A stretch of DNA of 64,000 bases from contig NZ_CP113783.1 of NCBI RefSeq assembly GCF_029542205.1, forward strand, positions 124,001-188,000, in the 5' to 3' direction. The notes beneath the pieces were generated by a model that saw only the letters and a program-made list of their open reading frames with translations, had not been told where the DNA came from and did not search any database. Shown here in pieces: positions 27,579-36,823 of the stretch (the first letter of the stretch is position 1; each line of letters starts with the position of its first letter). This DNA comes from Pseudoxanthomonas sp. SE1 (GTDB lineage: Bacteria > Pseudomonadota > Gammaproteobacteria > Xanthomonadales > Xanthomonadaceae). Position numbers and translations under genes: made by a program.

Positions 27579-28464
27579 ATGCGGAACAGGAGATGGGTGC
27601 TGTTGGGCGCCCTCGCGCTTGGCTTGGCGGGTCCGGTGCAGGCGTGCATCAATGCCATCGGAACCGACCACCAGGGACGCCACTTCGATGCGCACATCGA
27701 CGTCGGTGAGCAGTTGGAGGCGCGACTCACCTCCGGAGCGGTCCGCAAAGACTACATGCGCCGGGCGCGACATCACGGCGCGGGCAACCGCAAAGCCGGA
27801 CTTGGAGAACCTGACCGACCTGGCCATCCTGCTGATGTACCAAGGCCAGCATCCACGGGCCGTGCGTCTGCTGTTATCGCTTGAGCGGCGCTATCCCGGT
27901 CGTCATGAAACCGCCGCCAACCTGGGTACCGCGTTGGAGCTGTCGGGTCATGATGCACCGGCGCTCGCCTGGATCCGCCTGGGCATCCAGCGCAATCCTG
28001 CAGAACACGTCGGTACCGAGTGGCTGCACGCGAGAATCCTTGAGAGCAAGTTGGCTGCCGCGAGGGATCCTGCGTACCTGGCGCGGCACTCGATCGCCGG
28101 CCTGCAATTCGGCGACGCCACGGTTCCGCCATTTCCCGCGCCGTTACCCGCGGGCAACGAGGGTCGGCCTGTCAGCGCGTATGACCTCAACCATGCGTTC
28201 GCCTACCAGCTCGGTGAGCGCATGCAGTTCGTCGCGCCGAAGGATCCGGTGGTGGCCAATCTGCTGTCGGACTGGGCGGCATTGAACATGGCAGGCGGGC
28301 CGATGGAGAACGTCGTCGTGCTGTATGCCCAGGCCAGACGCTACGGCGTCCAGGAGACCGCGACCATCGCCCGACGTCTGACAGAGGCGCGCCGTGTGCT
28401 GAAGGCCGCTCCCAGAGCGGAGCACCGAGACGGCCAGTGCGCCATCTGCGAGCCAGAGCTCTAG
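27579..28464 (+). pseudogene. Secreted TPR-like protein interrupted by a frameshift
   Basis: One gene is split over two frames. From ATG 27579 (GGGGAG upstream) the first frame gives a signal peptide and MRNRRWVLLGALALG, then ACINAIGTDHQGRHFDAHIDVG, running sensibly to about RKDYM near 27758. The second frame then continues from about GRDITARATAKPDLENLTDL at 27763 with repeat-like helices (AANLGTALELSGHDAPALAWIRLGI) to the stop at 28464. One extra base near 27759 (or two missing) explains the break. Either a sequencing error or a recent pseudogene; both halves keep normal codon usage, so the lesion is young. No function is known. Confidence 0.7.
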
Positions 28465-28561
28465 CGGCCCCGCGTTCCAACCCCACTGAACTTAACCAAG
28501 CGTTGCAACGAGAGACGACTCAACGACCGTTCCCTTCCGCCACACTGGAGCTCGCAATCGT

Positions 28562-29566
28562 ATGTGCAGGATGTCCCGCGCCTTTTCCTTCCTGATCCTG
28601 TTGCTCATGGTCGCCGCGTGCAGCAAGCGGGAGATGGCCGAGTCCGATGCCTCCGCGGCGGCCGAGTCGAGTGCCGACGCCGGCGTTGCGATCATGGCCG
28701 AAGCGGCGTCGGACAGTGCCCCCGCGGCTGCACCTCGGAAGAGTGTCGAGGCCCCCGCGATGCAGGCGCCCGGCGTCGACCCTTCGCAGATGGCCTCGGA
28801 TGTGTCTACCCAGATCGACCCGCAACGCCGCTTCATCCGCACCGCGCAGGCACGGTTCCAGGTGGTGGATGTCTACGGCACCGCGTTGGTGATCGAGGAT
28901 GAGGTCGTCGCGCAGGGCGGATTCGTCGTCGACAACCAGATCGCCTCGCAGGTGCAGCGCGTGCTGAGCCGCCCGCTCGGGCAGGGCAAGCGACTGGAAC
29001 TGACCGAGTACACCTTGCAGGGCGAGTTGACCGTCCGCGTGCCCAGCGAGCGCACGCAGGCGTTCCTGCGCGCCGTCGCCGCGCAGATGGCATTCCTGGA
29101 CCGGCGCAGCTTCTCGGCCCGCGATGCACAGTTCGACCTGCTGCGCCAGCAGCTGGCACGCCAGCGCGCGCAGGACGAGCAGCAGGAACTGGGCGAGGCC
29201 GTGCAGGCGGGCGGCAAGCTGGGCGATAAGACCGATGCGATCCAGTCACGTAGTGCGGCGCGCGCCAGCCGTGACGAGGCTTTGATCGCGCAGAAAGAGT
29301 TCGAAGACCGGGTCGCCTTCAGCACGATCACGCTTTCGCTGAGCCAGGATCCACAGGTCCGGAAGGCCGAACGCGTCGATGTGGATGCGGTGTTCCGCGA
29401 CAACGGACCCGGCTTCTTCAACCGGCTGCGTGATGCGCTTGCCATCGGCTGGCGGGGTGGGCTGGAGGTCGTCGTCGCATTGGCGGCGCTGTGGCCGCTG
29501 TGGTTCTGCGTGCTTGCGCTGTGGCTGGGCTGGCGGCGCTGGCGCCGGAAGCCGGCGGTCGGCTGA
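28562..29566 (+). CDS. DUF4349 lipoprotein with C-terminal membrane helix
   Basis: A 334-residue protein. The lipobox-like LLLMVAACS (Cys about 20) is followed by an Ala/Ser-rich segment and a DUF4349 domain from about residue 90 (RRFIRTAQARFQVVDV). A coiled coil (about 195-255, QFDLLRQQLARQRAQDEQQELGEAVQ) and a C-terminal hydrophobic helix (GLEVVVALAALWPLWFCVLALWLGW) with a basic end follow. DUF4349 proteins are envelope proteins of unknown function. Having both a lipobox and a C-terminal anchor suggests an inner-membrane, periplasm-facing protein. ATG 28562 has GGAG upstream; 28571 is an alternative. Confidence 0.82.
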   Translation: MCRMSRAFSFLILLLMVAACSKREMAESDASAAAESSADAGVAIMAEAASDSAPAAAPRKSVEAPAMQAPGVDPSQMASDVSTQIDPQRRFIRTAQARFQVVDVYGTALVIEDEVVAQGGFVVDNQIASQVQRVLSRPLGQGKRLELTEYTLQGELTVRVPSERTQAFLRAVAAQMAFLDRRSFSARDAQFDLLRQQLARQRAQDEQQELGEAVQAGGKLGDKTDAIQSRSAARASRDEALIAQKEFEDRVAFSTITLSLSQDPQVRKAERVDVDAVFRDNGPGFFNRLRDALAIGWRGGLEVVVALAALWPLWFCVLALWLGWRRWRRKPAVG

Positions 29567-29581
29567 CCGCACGCCGCGTGC

Positions 29582-30841
29582 TCAGTCCCTGAGTCGCGGC
29601 AACCCGTGCGCGTCGCGTTCTTCCACGACAGCCTCATCGTGGATCTTCTGCTTCATGTCGCGGCCGGGCAATTCCATGGTCGCGCCGCCACGTGCGGCCT
29701 TCAGCGCATTGCCGTAGCACTGCTGCGCCATCGCCGTGTCGCCGGCCGCGCTGAAACCATCGCCGAGCTCTTCCCATGCTTCCGCACCCGCGCCCTGCGC
29801 GATCGCACGGTGCAGGAATTCCTGTCCTTGCATCCACTGCCCCTGCAGGCGCGAAAGTCGACCCAGGGTAAGCAGCAGCGAAGGGCTGGCGGGATGGGCC
29901 GCCAGCCAGTGTTGCGCGCTGGCACGGCGGGAGTCGAGCTTCCCGACCGGCAGGCGACCGTACAGCGCGGCGAGTGATTCATCCCAACGGGCTTCCAGTG
30001 CCTGCTCGATACTGCGGGTCGCGGCATCTTCCCAGCGCAGTGCCGCAGCGCGTTCGGCGTAGGCAGCGACCACGGAGGGGTGCAGCCGCAGCGGCTTGGT
30101 CAGCGTTTCCCAGCGCTCCGCCAACACGTTGGGATCGGCCGCTTCGAGCAGCGACTGCGAAGCGAGGCGGATCTCCAGCGCGTCGAACGCAGCAGGCGCC
30201 ATGGCCTGGTTCTGCTTCAGTGCGCCCAACAGGCCATAGGCTTCACCCGCATGTGCGGTGGCGGCCAACGCCTGCGTACGCAACACCAGGCCGCGCGGCG
30301 GGAGCGGCTGGACGTCTGCGCCATCGAGCATGGCGAGAGCCTCGTCCGGCCAGCCCGCGTCCAGCGCGATCTGTGCCGATGCCAGCGCATGCGCCGTCAC
30401 GGAGCGCTCCCGCAGCGCGGCGAGATGGCGCTGCATCGCGGCTTCATCGCCGCGCGCCTGCGCCGCCTGCACGGCTGCGGTGCGTGCGACGGGGCCTACT
30501 TCGCCATCGTCCGCGGCGCGCTCCAGCAACTTCTCGGCCTTCTGCCAGTGTCCAGCGTGCAGCGCGTCCAGGCCGTCGATGAGGCGCGCGCGCGCCTGCT
30601 TGCGGCGATGGCGACCCCATGCACGGAACGGCAGTGAAACCAGGCGCCAGGCCAGCCATGCCACTGCACAGATCAGGATCAGCGAAAGCAGCGCACGCGG
30701 CACGTTCGTGTGCAGGTCGTAACCGCCGAAGCGGATGAAGACCTCGCCGAGGTCGCGGTCGGTACCCGCCATCCATTGCGCGGCCAGCACGCCCGCCAGG
30801 ACCAGCAACAACAACAGCATCACGGTGCGGAATGGTTTCAT
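29582..30841 (-). CDS. hemY: HemY, heme-biosynthesis-associated membrane protein
   Basis: A 419-residue inner-membrane protein. Two N-terminal helices (MLLLLLVLAGVLAAQWMAG and LLSLILICAVAWLAWRLVSLPF) bracket the HemY signature DLGEVFIRFGGYDLHTN, and a cytoplasmic TPR-like helical domain follows. It is the third gene of hemD-hemX-hemY and overlaps hemX by four bases. This is the gammaproteobacterial HemY, not the Gram-positive protoporphyrinogen oxidase of the same name; it is thought to support late heme synthesis, but its biochemical role is unsettled. Confidence 0.9.
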   Translation of the reverse strand: MKPFRTVMLLLLLVLAGVLAAQWMAGTDRDLGEVFIRFGGYDLHTNVPRALLSLILICAVAWLAWRLVSLPFRAWGRHRRKQARARLIDGLDALHAGHWQKAEKLLERAADDGEVGPVARTAAVQAAQARGDEAAMQRHLAALRERSVTAHALASAQIALDAGWPDEALAMLDGADVQPLPPRGLVLRTQALAATAHAGEAYGLLGALKQNQAMAPAAFDALEIRLASQSLLEAADPNVLAERWETLTKPLRLHPSVVAAYAERAAALRWEDAATRSIEQALEARWDESLAALYGRLPVGKLDSRRASAQHWLAAHPASPSLLLTLGRLSRLQGQWMQGQEFLHRAIAQGAGAEAWEELGDGFSAAGDTAMAQQCYGNALKAARGGATMELPGRDMKQKIHDEAVVEERDAHGLPRLRD

Positions 30842-31860
30842 GGCGTCACCTCCGGCGTGTTCGCGGCCGGCACCGACAGTCGCATGCCGGCGTTACGCAA
30901 TGCGCGCAACTGCAGCAGCGTGCTGCCCAGCACAGCCGGTCGCGAAGGTGCGGGCGCTTGCTGCAATGTGCGCAGTTGGACCTGAACCTGCCGTCGTTGC
31001 GGTGAATCGGGCCACAACCGCGGTACCCATGTGGCGATGCGTGCGAGGGCGGCGCGCTGGCCGGCAGCGTCCCCGCGTTCCAGCGCAGCCCGCGCAAGGC
31101 TGATTTCGATCTGCAGCGCCGCGTCGGCCGTGGCGCGGTCGTCGGGCGCCACCAGCGTGGTGTCGCGCGTGGGCCGCACGTCGACCAACGGCGCGAGCAT
31201 GCGCTGCCATGCCGGGCGAGCGTGCGCCGGTGCGTCGACCATGCTGTCGCGCGGGAGGCCCGCGAGCGCATCGGCGAGGGCGCCCAGCTGCGCGAGCGAT
31301 GCCGCCTGCGTGCCGGCGCCCAGCGCATCCAGCGCAGCGCGCTCCTGCGTCAGCGTCTGCTTGAGATTCAACAGGCGGTGATCGTCCATCCCGTCCAGGG
31401 TGCCCGCGGCCAGTGCGTAAGCGCGTCGCGCGCCGTCCAGGTCACGCGCAATGTCCAGTCGCTGCGCCGCCTGTGAAAGCAGGAGCTCCACTTCGTCCAG
31501 CCGCAGTGCCTGCGCACCGTGCCGGTTCGGGTCGGTCAGCTTGGCGACGCTCTCCTCCAGCAAGGCACCGCGCTGCCCCAGGCCAAGCACTTCGTCGCGC
31601 AACACGCGGTTGGTGGCCGCCGCATCGAGCAGGCGCTGCGCCTGCGCGCGCTGATCGCGCCGCAGGGCGTCCGTGCGCGCTTCGAGTGCCTCGATGCGCT
31701 GCATGGCCGCCGACTGTGCGGTCTGCTCCTCGGCATGGCGGGCCTGCCACCACGCCCAGCCACGCCATGCGCCGACGCCCATGGCCAGCACCACCAACGA
31801 CACGGCGATGAGGCGGCCCGCACCATCGGCGCGGCGGGGAGGGGACGGTTCGTCGTTCAC
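30838..31860 (-). CDS. hemX: HemX, uroporphyrinogen-III C-methyltransferase-like membrane protein
   Basis: A 340-residue bitopic protein. After a short cytoplasmic N-terminus comes one membrane helix (LIAVSLVVLAMGVGAW). Then a periplasmic coiled-coil and helical domain follows (about 45-110, AQSAAMQRIEALEARTDALRR), with the HemX pattern LRLDEVELLLSQAAQRLDIARDLDGARRAYALA. It is annotated as a methyltransferase by tradition, yet has no SAM-binding fold. It lies between hemD and hemY, overlapping hemY by four bases and separated from hemD by 47. Confidence 0.88.
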   Translation of the reverse strand: MNDEPSPPRRADGAGRLIAVSLVVLAMGVGAWRGWAWWQARHAEEQTAQSAAMQRIEALEARTDALRRDQRAQAQRLLDAAATNRVLRDEVLGLGQRGALLEESVAKLTDPNRHGAQALRLDEVELLLSQAAQRLDIARDLDGARRAYALAAGTLDGMDDHRLLNLKQTLTQERAALDALGAGTQAASLAQLGALADALAGLPRDSMVDAPAHARPAWQRMLAPLVDVRPTRDTTLVAPDDRATADAALQIEISLARAALERGDAAGQRAALARIATWVPRLWPDSPQRRQVQVQLRTLQQAPAPSRPAVLGSTLLQLRALRNAGMRLSVPAANTPEVTP

Positions 31861-31907
31861 ACAAGCATCCTTGTCGGCGGTCGAAAACGTGATGGGCGCC
31901 GCAGATG

Positions 31908-32678
31908 CTACCGGATGCCGGGAAGCATGGCCGTGCAGGCCGTCCTGATCATCTGCGCCGGGCGCGGACCGGCGGCTTGAAGGACATGCGCGAACCCGGC
32001 ATCGCGCGCAGCGTCGGCCAGGCGTGCACTTGCGGCGACCACGGTGGCAGCCCGCAAGCGCGCCTGCAACGGGCCCGGCAGCTGTGCGAGGACCTGCTCC
32101 AGGGCGCCGCCGCTGCTCACCAGCAGGCAGGCGGGCGCACGCAGGCCGGCGAGTGCCGCGAGGGTGCGGGGTGTCAGCGCGACGGGCTCTCGCCGATAGA
32201 CCTCGGCGCGGTGCAGGCGGGCGCCGCGGGATTCCAGCGTGGGCATCAGCAGGTTGCGGCCGTCGGGCGCAGTGATGAAGCCGACGTCGGTCCCGCGCAC
32301 GTCGGTGAGCGCCGGCAGCGCGAGCAGGCCTTCGCTATCCATGCGTGCAGGGAACGACACGTGCGCGATGCCGGCGCGGCGCAGCGCCGTCGCAGTACCG
32401 GCACCCACCGCCAGCCATGATTGGCCGGGTCGCGCGTCCAGTGGTTGCAGGGCGTGCGCCGCCGAGACCGCGGCGGGGCTGGTGAACACGACGGTCTCGC
32501 AGGCGAGGGCGTCACGCAGATCGGCACGGGTAGCGTTGTCATCGCATGGCTGGATGCGCCAGGGCGACATGGCCAGCAAGCCGGCACCCTGGCGTCGCGC
32601 AGCACGGCGGAGTGCATCGTGGCCGCCCTGGGGCCGCAGCGAGATGACGTACCATGCCGGCGGCGTTGGGTGTCCCAT
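31908..32678 (-). CDS. hemD: Uroporphyrinogen-III synthase
   Basis: A 256-residue cytoplasmic enzyme that cyclises hydroxymethylbilane with inversion of ring D. The family has low sequence identity but recognisable blocks: WYVISLRPQGGHDALRRAA at the N-terminus, FTSPAAVSAAHAL, VGAGTATALRRAG, RGTDVGFITAPDGRNLL, and VSSGGALEQVLAQL. It heads the hemD-hemX-hemY operon; hemC is not in the window. Its ATG lies only 16 bases from the divergent thioesterase ATG, so promoters must overlap the coding regions or the mRNAs have very short leaders. Confidence 0.87.
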   Translation of the reverse strand: MGHPTPPAWYVISLRPQGGHDALRRAARRQGAGLLAMSPWRIQPCDDNATRADLRDALACETVVFTSPAAVSAAHALQPLDARPGQSWLAVGAGTATALRRAGIAHVSFPARMDSEGLLALPALTDVRGTDVGFITAPDGRNLLMPTLESRGARLHRAEVYRREPVALTPRTLAALAGLRAPACLLVSSGGALEQVLAQLPGPLQARLRAATVVAASARLADAARDAGFAHVLQAAGPRPAQMIRTACTAMLPGIR

Positions 32679-32694
32679 GCGCGGATTATGAGTG

Positions 32695-33153
32695 ATGAGT
32701 GCGGAAGAAGCCTTGCAGGAACTGCGTGAGTACTGTCGTGGCATGCCGCCGGTGGCGGCGATGGGCGTGGAGGTCGACGGTTTCCACGACGGGGCATTGC
32801 GCCTGACCGCTCCGTTGTCGGCCAACGTCAACGACAAGGGCAACGCCTTCGGCGGCAGCCTGACCTCGCTGATGACCGTGGCAGGGTGGGGACTGGTGAC
32901 GCTGAAACTCCGTCTGGCGGGCCTGAAAGCCGAGGTCTACGTGGCCGACAGCCAGATCCGCTATCTCGCACCGCTGTATGCCGACCTGGTGGCCGACGCC
33001 ATGTTCGGCGAAGGGCAGTCCTGGGAGGCCTTTCTGGACACGCTGGTGCAGCGCGGCCGTGCGCGGATCCAGGTCGATGCCAGGATTCTGCTACCTGAAG
33101 GCGGCAGTGCCACCACGCTGGTGGGACGGTTCGTCGCCATCTCAAAGCGGTAG
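32695..33153 (+). CDS. YiiD-C-type hotdog thioesterase
   Basis: A 152-residue hotdog protein of the putative-thioesterase (YiiD C-terminal) family: MGVEVDGFHDGALRLTAPLSANVNDKGNAFGGSLTSLMTVAGWGL is the family core, in which NDKGNAFGGS forms the active-site turn. It is a cytoplasmic protein with unknown acyl substrate. E. coli YiiD fuses this domain to an acetyltransferase; here it stands alone. Start ATG 32695 is used; a GTG one codon earlier is possible. Divergent from hemD with 16 bp between. Confidence 0.83.
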   Translation: MSAEEALQELREYCRGMPPVAAMGVEVDGFHDGALRLTAPLSANVNDKGNAFGGSLTSLMTVAGWGLVTLKLRLAGLKAEVYVADSQIRYLAPLYADLVADAMFGEGQSWEAFLDTLVQRGRARIQVDARILLPEGGSATTLVGRFVAISKR

Positions 33154-33179
33154 CATGCCGGCATGACCGAGGGGGTGCC

Positions 33180-33605
33180 ATGCGCGTGATAAGGAAGATG
33201 CTGTTGGTGGCGGGCCTGCTGATGCTGGTGCTTGCGCCCGCTGCTGCGCAGAGTCGCCTGCAGCGCGGCAAGCTGCAGCAGATGCAGGATACCTATGCGG
33301 CCTCGATCCGCTGGGGCGATTTCGAGAACGCCTGGCAGGCCGTCGACCCCGCCTACAAGCTCGAACACCCGATGACCGAACTGGAGTTCGAGCGCTACCA
33401 ACAGGTCCAGATCTCCGGCTACCGCGACGTTTCGACCCATGCCGGCCCGGACGGGACGGTGGAGCGTGCGGTGGAGCTGCGCGTGATCAACAAGCACACC
33501 ATGGCGGAGCGGACCCTGCGCTACCGCGAACGCTGGCGCTGGGATCCGGAAATGAAGCGTTGGTGGCTGGTGGTGGGCCTGCCGGACCTGTGGGACGGGG
33601 AGTAG
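33180..33605 (+). CDS. Small secreted protein of unknown function
   Basis: A 141-residue exported protein: signal peptide MLLVAGLLMLVLAPAAAQS, cleaved around residue 24, then a basic helix and an alpha+beta domain (YAASIRWGDFENAWQAVDP, then TMAERTLRYRERWRWDPEMKRWWLVVGLPD). The layout resembles the secreted NTF2/cystatin-like proteins common in Xanthomonadaceae. I recognise no named domain. It is 26 bp downstream of the thioesterase and probably co-transcribed with it. Confidence 0.75.
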   Translation: MRVIRKMLLVAGLLMLVLAPAAAQSRLQRGKLQQMQDTYAASIRWGDFENAWQAVDPAYKLEHPMTELEFERYQQVQISGYRDVSTHAGPDGTVERAVELRVINKHTMAERTLRYRERWRWDPEMKRWWLVVGLPDLWDGE

Positions 33606-33669
33606 CCCGCCGCCGCCCCGGTGACGTCCTGTGCGACAATCGCCGCCCGCTCCATTGCCTCCAGTTCCC

Positions 33670-34113
33670 GTGAATTTCGAAGAAATCCTGGCCTTTGCCA
33701 CCGGTTCGCCCTGGAACCAGATGCTGTCGCTGGCCCTCGTCGGCCTGACGGTCGCGATCATCTACACCGAAATCGCGCGCCTGTTCCGCGGCTATACGGC
33801 GCTGCGCCCGGCCGAGCTGACCCATCTGGTCAACAGCGAGAACGCGTTGGTGGTCGACTTGTCGGCGAGCAACGACTTCGAAAAGGGCCACATTGCGGGC
33901 AGTCGCAACGTGCTGCCCAGCAGTTTCGACCCCGAAAGCAAGCTGCTGGCCGGGTCGAAGGCCCTGCCCGTGGTGCTGGTCTGCCGCACCGGGCAGGCCT
34001 CGGCGGGCGCCGCCAAGCGCCTGAAGAAAGCGGGTTTCGAGAAGGTCTATGCGCTTGATGGCGGCATCGCCGCCTGGCAACAGGCCGACCTGCCGCTGGT
34101 CAAGGGCCGCTGA
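33670..34113 (+). CDS. yibN: Membrane-anchored rhodanese YibN
   Basis: A 147-residue protein with one N-terminal membrane helix (MLSLALVGLTVAIIY) and a cytoplasmic rhodanese domain. The active-site loop is LVCRTGQASAGAA, whose cysteine accepts sulfane sulfur. GTG at 33670 is the start that gives the family N-terminus NFEEILAFATGS. Placement just before secB and gpsA mirrors the enterobacterial yibN-(grxC)-secB-gpsA order, with grxC absent here. Confidence 0.88.
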   Translation: MNFEEILAFATGSPWNQMLSLALVGLTVAIIYTEIARLFRGYTALRPAELTHLVNSENALVVDLSASNDFEKGHIAGSRNVLPSSFDPESKLLAGSKALPVVLVCRTGQASAGAAKRLKKAGFEKVYALDGGIAAWQQADLPLVKGR

Positions 34114-34211
34114 GCCTGCTTTGGCCGCGGCCCCGCCCTTGAACAGGGCCCCGCGTGCCGCCATGACATAATTTCCATTCACCGCAGCAATCCAGATTCT
34201 GGAGTCAAGAA

Positions 34212-34730
34212 ATGTCCGACGAGACCACCAACGGCGCGGTCGCGCCTGCCGCCGAAGCCGCTGGCCCCGCTTTCACTGTCGAAAAGATCTACGTCAAGGA
34301 CGTTTCCTTCGAGGTTCCCGGCGCCCCGGCGGTGTTCGCCGAAAACGTACAGCCGGAACTGCAACTCAACCTCAACCAGCGCGTGCAGCGCCTGGGCGAG
34401 AATGCGTTCGAAGTGGTGCTCGGCGTGACCCTGAGCTGCAAGGCCGGCGACAAGACGGCGTACGTGGCGGAAGTGCAGCAGGCAGGCATCTTCGGCCTGA
34501 TCGGCCTGGAGCCGCAGGCCGTGGACGTGCTGCTCGGCACGCAGTGCCCGAACATCCTGTTCCCGTATGTGCGCCAGCTGGTCAGCGACCTGGTGCAGGC
34601 CGGCGGCTTCCCCCCGTTCTTCCTGCAGCCGATCAACTTCGAGGCGCTGTACGCCGAATCGCTGCGCCAGCGCGCCGCGCAGGGCGGTGAAGGCCAGCTG
34701 GCCAATTCGGAACCCGTCGGCAACGCCTGA
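34212..34730 (+). CDS. secB: Protein-export chaperone SecB
   Basis: A 172-residue tetrameric export chaperone that holds precursors unfolded for SecA. It shows the SecB core [52 protein letters not shown] and [36 protein letters not shown]. The N-terminal 15 residues are an Ala/Thr-rich extension. GGAG precedes the ATG. It is followed after 48 bases by gpsA, the conserved pair. Confidence 0.96.
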   Translation: MSDETTNGAVAPAAEAAGPAFTVEKIYVKDVSFEVPGAPAVFAENVQPELQLNLNQRVQRLGENAFEVVLGVTLSCKAGDKTAYVAEVQQAGIFGLIGLEPQAVDVLLGTQCPNILFPYVRQLVSDLVQAGGFPPFFLQPINFEALYAESLRQRAAQGGEGQLANSEPVGNA

Positions 34731-34778
34731 TTGACCGTGCAACCGTCGGACACCGCGACGCAACACGCAGGGGGACGG

Positions 34779-35816
34779 ATGGCCGAGTCGACGCCGGATA
34801 ATCCACTGAAAATCGCCGTCCTCGGTGCCGGTTCCTGGGGCACCGCACTGGCGGCCCTGATGGCCCGGCACGGGCACGCGGTCACCCTGTGGGGCCGCGA
34901 TCCCGTCGTTTCTGAGGCCATCGACCAGCGGCACGAGAACACCCGCTACCTGCCGGGCATCCCGTTGCCGGAAAACCTGCGCGCCACCACCGACCTGGCT
35001 GCGTCGCTCGCCGATGCGGACCAGGTCCTGGTCGTGGTGCCGTCCCATGCCTTCACCGAGACCCTGAAGCTGGTCGCTCCGTTGCGCCCGGCGCGTGCCG
35101 GCGTCGCCTGGGCCACCAAGGGCTTCGAAACCGGCTCGGGCCGCTTCCTGCACGAAGTGGCCGAAGACATCCTGGGCCCGGACGTGCCCTTGGCCGTGGT
35201 CACCGGTCCGTCGTTCGCCAAGGAAGTCGCGTTGGGCCTGCCCACTGCCGTGACCGTCCACGGTGCCGACGCGGAATTCGCACAGGCGGTGGCGGATGTC
35301 ATGCATGGTCCGGCGTTCCGCGCCTATACCGGTGATGACATGGTGGGCGCCGAGCTCGGTGGCGCGATGAAGAACGTGCTGGCGGTCGCCACGGGCGTGG
35401 CGGACGGCATGCAGCTAGGCCTCAACGCCCGTGCCGGGCTGATCACCCGTGGCTTGAACGAAATGCTGCGCCTGTCCGCCGCCATCGGTGCAAAGCCGGA
35501 AACCCTCATGGGCCTCGCCGGCCTGGGCGATCTGGTGCTGACCTGCACCGGCGACCTGTCGCGCAACCGCCGGCTTGGCCTCGCGCTGGGTCGTGGTCAG
35601 TCGCTGCAGGACGCGGTGCGCGACATCGGGCAGGTGGTCGAATCGGTGCAGACCGCTGACGAAGTCATGCGCCAGGCGGACCGTCACGGCATCGACCTGC
35701 CGATTTCCAGCGCGGTGCGTGCCGTACTGCATGGCGATCTCACGCCCGCCGCCGGCTTGCAGCACCTGCTGTCGCGTGAGCAGAAACCGGAGTATCCGGA
35801 AACACTGTTCAAGTAA
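34779..35816 (+). CDS. gpsA: NAD(P)H-dependent glycerol-3-phosphate dehydrogenase
   Basis: A 345-residue cytoplasmic enzyme making sn-glycerol-3-phosphate, the backbone for phospholipids. The dinucleotide-binding motif is [19 protein letters not shown], the catalytic lysine region [19 protein letters not shown] and the substrate-binding [19 protein letters not shown] are intact. The ATG at 34779 has a GGGGGA ribosome site; the open frame upstream to 34731 uses a poor start. An intrinsic terminator follows at 35838. Confidence 0.95.
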   Translation: MAESTPDNPLKIAVLGAGSWGTALAALMARHGHAVTLWGRDPVVSEAIDQRHENTRYLPGIPLPENLRATTDLAASLADADQVLVVVPSHAFTETLKLVAPLRPARAGVAWATKGFETGSGRFLHEVAEDILGPDVPLAVVTGPSFAKEVALGLPTAVTVHGADAEFAQAVADVMHGPAFRAYTGDDMVGAELGGAMKNVLAVATGVADGMQLGLNARAGLITRGLNEMLRLSAAIGAKPETLMGLAGLGDLVLTCTGDLSRNRRLGLALGRGQSLQDAVRDIGQVVESVQTADEVMRQADRHGIDLPISSAVRAVLHGDLTPAAGLQHLLSREQKPEYPETLFK

Positions 35817-35837
35817 TCCGACGCGGCGTATCGAATC

Positions 35838-35868
35838 AGCCCGGCCTCAACCGCCGGGCTTTTTCTTT
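35838..35868 (+). terminator. Intrinsic terminator of gpsA
   Basis: AGCCCGGC (35838-35845) pairs with GCCGGGCT (35853-35860), followed directly by TTTTTCTTT. This is a textbook Rho-independent terminator 22 bases after the gpsA stop. Confidence 0.9.
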
Positions 35869-35875
35869 GGCGCAT

Positions 35876-35903
35876 GAAAAAGCCCGGCCACAAGGGCCGG
35901 GCT
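35876..35903 (-). terminator. Intrinsic terminator of the ax21 gene
   Basis: AGCCCGGCC (35881-35889) pairs with GGCCGGGCT (35895-35903). Read on the minus strand it is followed by a run of T (plus-strand AAAAA at 35877-35881). It stands back to back with the gpsA terminator, 51 bases beyond the ax21 stop. Confidence 0.88.
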
Positions 35904-35954
35904 GGGTGCGACGCGGGGAGAGAGGGACGCGTCGCGGGGGAACGCTGTTGCGGC

Positions 35955-36539
35955 TTACCAGCTGAAGCGCGGACCGACGAACCACTGGGTGTCGCCGTCG
36001 ACAAGCTTGACGTCGGCCGAGGCACTCCAGTTCGGAGTGAACTTCACCTGCGCGCCCAAGCGGCCGTAGAACTCGCCGTCGTAGTCGTCGCCGTCTTCGT
36101 AGCCGGCCAGCGCGTAGCCGTTGAGGCGGTTGGTCAGCGCGCTGTTCACGCCCACTTCGACGCTGTAGCCGTCGGCACTGAAGCTGGGCACGCGAATGCC
36201 GGAGGGCGTGGTGAAGCTGTCCGTCTTCGCCTTCTCGTAGGCGACACGGGTCAGCAGGTCGACGCGCTGCGACAACTCGTGGTTGTAGCCGAGGCCGACG
36301 CGCCATTGGTCGAAATCGACATTGACGTCATCGACTTCTTGCTTGCTGTAGTCAGCAAACACGTGAAAGTTCGGGTGCAGGGCGACGGAACCCTTCAGCG
36401 CCCAGCCATCGGCGTCGGGGCCCTCGATGTTCGTCGCGGTGTAACCGCCTTCCACATAGTTGTAGGAAACGCCTTCGGCAGCCGAAGCAGCGAAAGGAGC
36501 AGCAGCCAGCAAGGTCAGGGCAAGCAAGGACTTCTTCAT
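35955..36539 (-). CDS. ax21: Ax21 family outer-membrane beta-barrel protein
   Basis: A 194-residue protein with signal peptide MKKSLLALTLLAAAPFAASA and an eight-stranded-barrel-like domain of alternating hydrophobic strands. It begins EGVSYNYVEGGYTATNIEG and ends with the outer-membrane signature DTQWFVGPRFSW (terminal aromatic). This is the Xanthomonadaceae Ax21 family. Early reports of it as an immune elicitor and quorum signal were retracted; it is now regarded as a Sec-exported outer-membrane/vesicle protein. A hairpin (36570-36593) lies in the leader, and the region upstream to about 36700 is relatively AT-rich, the likely promoter zone. Confidence 0.9.
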   Translation of the reverse strand: MKKSLLALTLLAAAPFAASAAEGVSYNYVEGGYTATNIEGPDADGWALKGSVALHPNFHVFADYSKQEVDDVNVDFDQWRVGLGYNHELSQRVDLLTRVAYEKAKTDSFTTPSGIRVPSFSADGYSVEVGVNSALTNRLNGYALAGYEDGDDYDGEFYGRLGAQVKFTPNWSASADVKLVDGDTQWFVGPRFSW

Positions 36540-36569
36540 GGAAACGCCTTTTATTTTGTTGTTGTGTAT

Positions 36570-36593
36570 CCGTCGCCTCGGGGGAAGCGACGG
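36570..36593 (-). other. Stem-loop in the ax21 mRNA leader
   Basis: CCGTCGC and GCGACGG flank a ten-base loop about 30 bases upstream of the ax21 start codon. Highly expressed outer-membrane protein mRNAs often carry such stabilising or sRNA-target hairpins; no sRNA is identified. The rest of 36540-36823 shows no gene. Confidence 0.4.
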
Positions 36594-36823
36594 TGGGCGA
36601 AGTATCCGCTTCAGCTCACAACACGCCCTGAATATCAAACTTACCAGTACATAAATTAGGGGGCGAGGCAAGGAACTTTCGCCGGTTGCATTTATCGGCC
36701 TCCCGGGATTCGCCCTGTGTTCCTGTCCTCTTCGATCAGGCCGTGGCGAATGGAACGTTGAGCGGAAGGATTTCGCAGCGCGTGCAGACGTGCAGGCTTT
36801 TTCGGAGCGGCAGGAGCTAGACG

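Noticed and set aside
34139..34172. secB promoter TTGAAC ... CATAAT
   Set aside because: The hexamers look good but are separated by 22 bp, outside the usable spacing.
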